Below, one piece after another: positions 57,825-64,000 of a DNA stretch of 64,000 bases. Positions within the stretch are counted from its first letter, which is position 1. Every line of letters begins with the position of its first letter. The notes beneath the pieces were generated by a model. It searched no databases and had not been told where the DNA came from. It worked only from the letters and a program-made list of their open reading frames with translations. This DNA is from Chara braunii (Eukaryota > Streptophyta > Charophyceae > Charales > Characeae). A program made the translations under genes and the position numbers. The stretch lies in NCBI GenBank assembly GCA_003427395.1, contig BFEA01000005.1:2503417-2567416 (forward strand), read 5' to 3'.

Positions 57825-59627
57825 TCAAGAATGAGGTTGTCCTTGACGACAGAAAGGACACACATTGTAAGGATGGGGTGGANGAGCGCATGGAAGACCT
57901 AACTGAGCATTCTCAAAACAACAATTGCCACGACGGCTGGCATTAAGCATGCCAACCATACATTCCTGACAAATAGCATGTCTATTGCAGGCCAGAATAA
58001 AGGAAGAACGCCCCCCACAAAAGAGCATGCATTCAGCATAGCGTCCGTGGCCACAAAATGGACATATAGTGTCTGGATGAGGAGGGTGACTGCAGTCAGG
58101 AACGGAGGGACAATCCTGTACACACATGGATGCAGAAACCATCTCGTGGTAGTGATTGTGACAAAGACGATTGCGAGTACACCCAAGTGCAACAGTGTCT
58201 GTGGCTGTGCAAAGGAGAAGGTCACAAAGTGTCTGTACATTGTACTGCTGCACTACGGTGCCAGAGGAATGATCTTCGACATAAAGGAGGTTGCGGACAG
58301 TTTGATGTGGCAAGAGAACAGCATCATAGAGTAAGAAATCAGTAATATCAATCATGGCATGGACCATGACACCGTCGTTCCACACCTCCCAATGGTCAGA
58401 GGCGTGTACAATAGTCATGTAATGGCCAGGCCCATGCACAATGCAGGCAGAGATGCGGGATGGAGGATTAAACAGCTCACATGGTAGAGCATGGCGTAGT
58501 TCAAGCTGGCGGTTCCTCNTTGCTATTTCTAGGACAGCAATGGTAAAACCTCCTTCCCTGGTGTAATTACGATGCTCTGGCTGTAGNTCGGGGGGATTNG
58601 CGAGATTAGCCAGATCAACATCAAGCTGCAGGGCAATTGCAAGGAAATCTGATGGTGTATACAACGGCCGATTGAGAACGCGAAGGCAGCTATTAGTTGC
58701 AGTCANACCACAGAGATTGGCGGGGATCTCAGGCTGATTTTGTTGGTCAGTCATTTGTAGATCACCCGTGGGGTCTGCGCAGGGTGGTGCACAAGTATGC
58801 GTTTCATCCATATGATCTTGGTCAGCCATTTGCAAATCCCTCGTGGGGTCTACGCCATGCGGGATTAAATGTAGTCCAAGCAGATCACGTTCCAGTCCCT
58901 TAGCGTTCGGGGCCACATAGGGTGGGGCACAAGTACGAGGTTATCCATATGCTCCTGGTCAGCCATTTGCAAATCTCCCGTGTGGTCTATGCCTTGCGGG
59001 GTTAAATGCAGTCCGAGCTGATCATGTCCCAGACCCTCAGCATTCGGGGCCACATCGTGAGTAGGGACTGTCGTTGGGAGTCTACTCTGGGCAGGGTCCA
59101 TATCCTGTTGCACAGCTGGGGGACAAACGAACATGGAAGGGCATAAAACATGATGTTGTGGCTGTGTGCAAGCAGCTGCACTGTCTGCAGGAGGCATAGG
59201 AGCGGATGTATCCGTTTGGGACAATGGAACCGCAACAACCCGTGAAGGAGGCAAAGAGAGAATTGGGGAAGACAAAGAAGCAGGCCGCTGATCCCTGACC
59301 AAGTGGCGATGTTGTGCATGTCGTCGACGATGATACACAATAAGAGGAGTGGCGATGTTTCTAACAGAAAATGTCACTGGCAATGAAGGCGGAACAATGG
59401 GAAGAATAGAAACCGGAGAATCGGTTCTGAAACGAGACCGTGGAGGAGATGGGGGTGGCGAGGAGGAACGCAGCCGTCTACGGCCAAGCACAGAAAGGGA
59501 TGAAAGGGGGGTGAATTCGGCAAGATGTCGGAACATAGGACGCGAGTGTCGGGCTGGGGTAGAGGAAGCTATACCAGTAAAAACTATAGCATGAGAAATT
59601 CGAGGTACAGAAGCAGAGGAAGTGGTA
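57825..59627 (-). CDS. Josephin-like domain plus C3HC4 RING protein, one frameshift
   Basis: Two minus-strand frames join: 59627-58865 (open into the gap at 59628, Met at 59536) and 58916-57825. The N-terminal part is Pro/Ser/Arg-rich and low complexity. Then a ~40-residue module (A-P-N-A-x-G-L, L-G-L-H-L, D-L-Q-M-A-D-Q-x-H-M-D) occurs about two and a half times. The frame changes by one base near 58935 between modules. In the second frame (residues from 58916), 68-205 resemble Josephin deubiquitinases: L-C at 68-69, N-S-C-L at 75-78, 'Y-T-P-S-D-F-L-A-I-A-x-Q-L-D', G-G-F at 122-124, G-H-Y at 164-166, W-x-x-W-N-D at 176-181. Residues 285-356 form a RING with C285, C288, C310, H313, C316, C319, C353 and C356. 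This suggests ubiquitin handling. Several ambiguous bases lie inside. It could be a retroelement passenger or a host gene. Confidence 0.6.
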
Positions 59628-59673
59628 NNNNNNNNNNNNNNNNNNNNNNNNNNNNNNNNNNNNNNNNNNNNNN
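59628..59673. other. Assembly gap (46 N)
   Basis: A run of N next to an AT microsatellite (59674-59697). It hides the 5' side of the RING gene. Confidence 0.99.
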
Positions 59674-59697
59674 TATATATATATATATATATATATA

Positions 59698-60727
59698 TGC
59701 AAGGAAAATAAGCAACAGCGGGATGACAATTCCAGATTACACCATCACATTGAAAGCCAGATAGTCACACCATGTCCAGAGAGCAGCATTGCACCAATAA
59801 TACACCAATGGAGGTTCGTAGTACTGAAAACCAATGTCAAGGAGAGCATACTCTCTCCACACCAACACAAGAGTCGAGTCCCTTCACTCTCCTGCTTGGC
59901 GCTCAGCGCCCAGCCTACTCCTACACAGCTACTACAGCCTACTAATTGACAATGCAACTGTTGGCATCAGCGGCAACCCGAAGTACTTGAAGATGTCGCC
60001 CATGCAGACCATCGCCAATACAAGGTAAGTGCCCTCACATCATCATCATTATCATCCTTCACCCTTCCCTGACTTTACACCCACACCTGTCCTCTCTTAC
60101 ACCAGAAGACCACCCCTGCGCCTCACTGTAGTCCAAGCCCCACCAGCTATGGTGGCTGTGCTATGGCACTGCCCACAGCAGCGCCCTTCTTCCCTGCACG
60201 ACCACATGTGCTGCACCTCGCCTCTCAGCGCCAGCCGGCAGCCGCGAGCTCTTGCTCCAGCAGCGCTGCCGCTAGCATGCAAGTGCCTGAATGAGGCTGC
60301 CAGGGGAGAGCTCTTTCCTTTATGGAAAGAGCTGGCCTGCTCGCGCAGCCTGGCTGCACTGGCCTGGGCCCAGAAGATTCCGGAAGGCCCCAAGAGGCTG
60401 CCTGTGTACAGCAGTTACTGGGCTGCTGGGCCTCCTTCGGTTGGGCGCCCAACTGTCTCTGTATGAGGCTGGGAATCACGCCCAGGGCCTGCATTCTTTG
60501 GACAAGCCCTGAAGGCCGTGGAAATGTCTTTGTTGCCCGGCCTGAGTTTTTCTCAACCAACTGGCGCGTCGCAACTGCCTGGACCCCAAATATAAAATTG
60601 ACAGTCGAGGGCCTCTTGCGATATGTCAGGCCCGCCTTCACTTAGGGCAGGCACCTCCGCCTTCACTTAGGGCGGGCAATGCTGTAAACAGGGCCCCATA
60701 GGCCTACCGAGGACCCTGATCCTCACA
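59698..60727 (-). mobile_element. Solo LTR of the E2/E3 family, inserted in an AT run
   Basis: On the minus strand it starts TGTGAGG at 60727 and ends TTTTCCTTGCA at 59698. Both flanks are TATA (59694-59697 and 60728-60731), compatible with a 4-base target duplication, although the AT-rich site makes this weak. It matches 62475-63465 along its whole length, including CATCATCAT runs, 'TGGAAAGAGC' and 'GCCCGCCTTCACTTAGGGC'. There is no internal region. At 60630-60675 the GCCCGCCTTCACTTAGGGC block is doubled. Confidence 0.8.
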
Positions 60728-61671
60728 TATATATTTTTTTAATATTTTATTTTTTGAATTTTTTTTGGCCCGGGCGGGCAAGTGACCCCGGCCCACTCTG
60801 GTAGCCTAGGATGTAACTGCCGTGAGTACCAGAAAAGAAAATACAATTGAACCCTGGCTCGGCAAAACTCGGTGCGCAGTGAAACTCAGGGTCGGTAAAA
60901 ACAGGGTCAGAGGTAGTGGTGGTTTAAACAAAATAGGGTCCATCATACTCATGATTTAGATAAAATGAGATGGAATAAAATAACAATGAAAACCTACAAG
61001 AGAACTGCCCATTGGATCGAGTTGACTTGCGACATGAGCCATTGTGCAAACGGGAAGTGGGGCTCTGCTTCCACAGTTGAATGAACTTGTTTGTCATCAT
61101 TCACTTGTGATATGATCAGTAGTCTCTCAAGACACATGGAAAAAGTACACGAGAAGTGGCCATTTGAACGTGCCCTATCAGTGATATGAGTCATGACAGA
61201 GACAGGAAGTGCGGCTGCTCTTCCTCAGTTAAACCACCAGTACTTCTGAAAGTCGCGGCTGTATACGAGCGGTGCACCACACTGGCCGGGCGGTTCCGGT
61301 CCAAATTCATTCAAGAGGAAACACCTCGGCTCTATTTTTTTGCTGCGGCCTATGTATGGGTGAAGTACTGGTGGTTTAAGCCAACTTGTTTGTCATAATG
61401 GTGGAATTGTTGCATCAGTAGACTGGTGGTTTACACACATTCACTCCCTGAAGCAGCAAGCAGCAACCAGCAATATATAACAACGACATATAACAATCAA
61501 TAAACAAGGTCTCCACCGTGGTTGGAACATTTCCATCGCACTTTGACACCATAGCAGGAAAATCTACGTCTGTGTCCGTCTGCTGTTGTTTATTCAATCT
61601 TGACGTGATGTTGCTAAAAATAAGTTAGCGTGGAATGTTCGGAACTTGGGGGGATGTTGCTAAAAAATAAC
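60728..61671. other. Intergenic stretch, no gene recognised
   Basis: AT-rich run, then unremarkable DNA. At 61010-61240 a segment with 'GACxTGCGACATGAGCCATxGTG' and 'AGTGxGGCTCTxCTTCC' elements is imperfectly repeated. At 61609-61690 a ~57-base unit (ATGTTGCTAAAAA-TAA) occurs twice. Confidence 0.5.
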
Positions 61672-61980
61672 TTATGGTGCGATGTCCGGAATGACTTCAT
61701 CCTTGGCTTGTTGTGCACCCCTCTTAGGACTCTTAGCAGACTGCCTCCAGCTAGTCTTCTCCTTGGATGGATTCGCCGCCCTGATCGCTGCAAGGTTCGC
61801 ATCAACGTACGGTCGTGACATCTCCACCGCACCACGATATGTCTTGGGGCCAAATAACCCTTGGATCAGGGAGCCTGGAAAATCAAAGAAATCATGGAGT
61901 CCATGAGCCATATGCGCCGCCGCATATCCTCCAAGCATGATCATCCCTGGGTTGAACTCCATCCCTTCCATCTCGAACAA
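61672..61980 (-). CDS. Small hypothetical protein, 102 aa
   Basis: A minus-strand frame with an ATG at 61980 and a stop at 61672. The first half is Met/Gly/Phe-rich (M-E-F-N-P-G-M-I-M-L-G-G-Y) and hydrophobic. The second half is Lys/Arg/Ala-rich and basic. Composition is more protein-like than nearby shadow frames, and no repeat family covers it. I do not recognise a domain. The downstream tandem ATGTTGCT units overlap only its 3' flank. It could be the last exon of a longer gene or a chance frame. Confidence 0.35.
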   Translation of the reverse strand: MFEMEGMEFNPGMIMLGGYAAAHMAHGLHDFFDFPGSLIQGLFGPKTYRGAVEMSRPYVDANLAAIRAANPSKEKTSWRQSAKSPKRGAQQAKDEVIPDIAP

Positions 61981-62094
61981 AACTATGAAACTATTTCAAG
62001 TTTCAAGTTAGACCCTGCCGCCGATGTCTGCCTTTCCTGACTGCTCCTCTTCCTGCAACCATCACCGGCACTGTAGTGTTAAAATAAAATTGAT

Positions 62095-62172
62095 AGCACT
62101 GTCAGGCTCAGTTGGTACACCCATGAACTGATGAAATACAGACTCAAGTTCGATTCCAGATGCAGTCAGAAT
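62095..62172 (+). ncRNA. tRNA-like sequence (SINE head or tRNA relic)
   Basis: GGCTCAGTTGG (62104-62114) matches the RNA polymerase III A box, and GTTCGATTCC (62151-62160) matches the B box, at tRNA-like spacing. The arms do not fold into a clean tRNA by eye. A SINE head or decayed tRNA is more likely than an active gene. AT-rich DNA follows. Confidence 0.45.
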
Positions 62173-62474
62173 AACAAAATAAACTACTTCTCAATTACCT
62201 GGGCCGGTCGGTTCAATGATCACATCTCAAGGCTGTCTGTTTCTTTTTTCTTTTTTTTTAATAAAGAAAAAAAAAGAGAGGAGTTGAAACACGTCCACAC
62301 CTGCAGAAAAAAGCAAAATTCTTCCAACAACACAGAACCTGTCCAGGTTGTTCCACGTCTTATCCACACCTTACCTTTATTACAGTTTTGAACTTCCTGG
62401 CGGATGCTGGCAGGGAGCAACACAGATTACGAGACTGACTGACCTGCAGAGAGTTTATTCATCCAGATGTATGT

Positions 62475-63465
62475 GCAAGGAAAATGGGTAATAGCGAGAT
62501 GACAATAATCAATAATCAGATTGCACAATCATTGAAGGCCAGATAGTATCACAGTGGCCAGAAAACAGGAATGCACCAATAGAACACCAATGAAGATTCG
62601 AACACTGAAAACCAATGTCATCTCGCCACCACCAACATGAGTGTCCAGGCCCTATCTCCCTTCTTGGCGCTCGGCGCCCAGCCTACTTCCTACACAGCTA
62701 CTCTCGGCCTACTAATTGACAATGCAACTGTTGACGTCAGCAGCCTCCGAAATACTTGAAGATGTCGCCCATGCAGACCATCGCCAATACCAGGTATGTG
62801 CCCTCACATCATCATCATCATCATCATCCTTCTCTCTCTCTCCCGTCTTACTTCCACGTCTTCCCTCTGTACACCCGAAGACCACCCCTGAGTCTCACTG
62901 TAGTCCAAGCCCAACCAGCTACGGAGGCTGGGCTATGGCGCTGCCCTCAGCTGCGCCCTGCTCCCTGCACGACCGCACGTGCTAGCACCTCGCCTCTCAG
63001 CGCCAGCAGCAGCCCACGAGCGTCCGCTCCAGCAGCGCTGCCGCTAGCATGCGAGTGCCTGAATGAGGCTGCCGGTGGCGAGCTCTTTCCTATATGGAAA
63101 GAGCCTCCTGCCTTCGCAGCCTGGCTGGACTGGCCTGGGCCCAGAAGCTTCCGATAGGCCCCAGGATGCTGCGCTTGTGTTGCAGCTGCTGGGCCTCTTT
63201 TGGTTGGGCCTCACAACTGTGAGTGTATGAGGCTGCGATTCTCGCCCAGGGTCTGCATTCTTGGAAAGGCCTAGAAGGTCGTGGAATGTCTATGTTGCTC
63301 GGCCTGTATTTCCCTTAACAAATTGGCGCATCGCAACTGTCTGGACCCCCACATACGAAATTGACAGTCGAGGGCCTCTCCTGATTTGTTAGGCCCGCCT
63401 TCACTTAGGGCGGGCATGTATGCAACAGGGGGCCCTTAGGCGTGCCGAGGACCCAGACCCTCGCA
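62475..63465 (-). mobile_element. E3 3' LTR
   Basis: On the minus strand it starts TGCGAGGGTC at 63465, right after the purine-rich GATGAGAGAA, and ends TTTTCCTTGCA at 62475. Length is 991 bp. It matches the solo LTR at 59698-60727 over its whole length and the E2 3' LTR at its ends. Confidence 0.85.
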
Positions 63466-63506
63466 TTCTCTCATCCTGTACTTCGATAGTCCTCTGAGAA
63501 GTCTTC

Positions 63507-63998
63507 TTATTCTGCAGGCATCTTCCCTTTGAGATCTTTTTCGTAGCTTGCAATGACTTGAGGTGCAGTTCTCATGAGTTCTTCTCTGGTGAACCACTGA
63601 TCTTCGCTGGGATCCAAATGATGTCTGAATCTGACCCGGTATTGCATTTTTGGCTTAGGAGGGCGGCCTCTGCCCGGTGGTCGAGGAACAGGCATCACAC
63701 GATGCTCCACGATCTGTTCGATGTCCCCTTTGCTATCCATGGTTGGGGGCAGCATTGACCGTCTGGAAGGGAACTGTGCAGACTCTGCGAAACGTGCCAG
63801 CTTTGAGACATGGAAAACAGGATGTGTGCGTAGGTGTGGTGGGATGCGAATCACATAGGAGGGTCCGTCTACCTGATCTCCCACTATGTCTAGGACCTCC
63901 CACGGACCGAAATACTGTGGCATTAGTTTTCTAGAGATTCCAACTTCCTGTCCCGGTTCAGATGACTTGACCCAGACTCTGTCTCCTATCTGAAAATT
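63507..63998 (-). CDS. E3 integrase C-terminus with chromodomain (partial)
   Basis: The frame is open from the window edge to the TAA/TGA region at 63507, with no break. It contains G-D-R-V-W-V-K, M-P-Q-Y-F-G-P-W (the G-P-Y/F module), Y-V-I-R-I-P, H-P-V-F-H-V-S-K-L, and a chromodomain with I-E-Q-I-V-E-H-R, Y-R-V-R-F and Q-W-F-T-R-E-E-L. It is much like the E2 end, but E2 lacks part of the V-W-V-K segment. As the only chromoviral frame here without lesions, it may belong to a younger element. The rest lies beyond base 64000. The Met at 63923 is internal. Confidence 0.88.
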   Translation of the reverse strand, partial: NFQIGDRVWVKSSEPGQEVGISRKLMPQYFGPWEVLDIVGDQVDGPSYVIRIPPHLRTHPVFHVSKLARFAESAQFPSRRSMLPPTMDSKGDIEQIVEHRVMPVPRPPGRGRPPKPKMQYRVRFRHHLDPSEDQWFTREELMRTAPQVIASYEKDLKGKMPAE

Positions 63999-64000
63999 AG

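Overview
This is eukaryotic, repeat-dominated DNA from a large genome. There is no operon structure and no bacterial gene set. It contains chromodomain-type Ty3/gypsy retrotransposons, a primer-binding site complementary to plant-type tRNA-Asp of the kind used by Athila/Tat elements, a short TTTAGGG interstitial telomere tract, and many AAT, CA, CT and AT microsatellites. A plant-lineage host is likely. A charophyte alga with a bloated genome, such as Chara, is my guess and is not proven by the sequence.

Reading terminal motifs and target-site duplications by eye, I resolve most of 134-42960 as one giant LTR retrotransposon with solo LTRs nested inside it. LTR A (134-8073) is followed by a tRNA-Asp-type PBS (8076-8093) and an internal region split in two (8074-10037 and 34961-39996, about 7.0 kb together), then LTR C (39997 to at least 42960). 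A related solo LTR (B, 10038-34956, target duplication ACGT) splits the internal region. LTR B is itself split by solo LTR 2 (11481-18914, duplication GCGG) and by an inverted, more diverged solo LTR 4 (20782-30745, duplication TCGC). With nested insertions removed, the three plus-strand LTRs are 7.4-7.5 kb each. The internal region keeps a decayed gag with a CCHC knuckle and shows no pol.

The giant LTRs are non-coding but highly structured. LTRs A, 2 and B each carry an array of hairpins. These share a loop core (TTCCATAAGTTTGGGT) while the outer stems change with base pairing preserved. LTR 4 carries a dimeric ~61-bp hairpin minisatellite in about the same position. A second array of ~120-bp hairpin units follows in LTRs A and B. 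I consider this the most interesting, possibly undescribed, signal in the window.

From about 43 kb the window is filled by chromoviral Ty3 elements: E1 (about 43.8-48.5 kb, plus, many lesions), E2 (49.7-56.4 kb, plus, several stops and frameshifts, 3' LTR present), a solo LTR (59698-60727, minus), and the 3' end of E3 (62475-64000, minus, open reading frame up to the window edge). Between them, on the minus strand at 57825-59627, lies a host-like gene joining a Josephin-like domain to a C3HC4 RING finger. Around 56.7-57.6 kb there are duplicated, exon-like segments with splice signals. All identifications are from reading the sequence; none was checked by alignment software.
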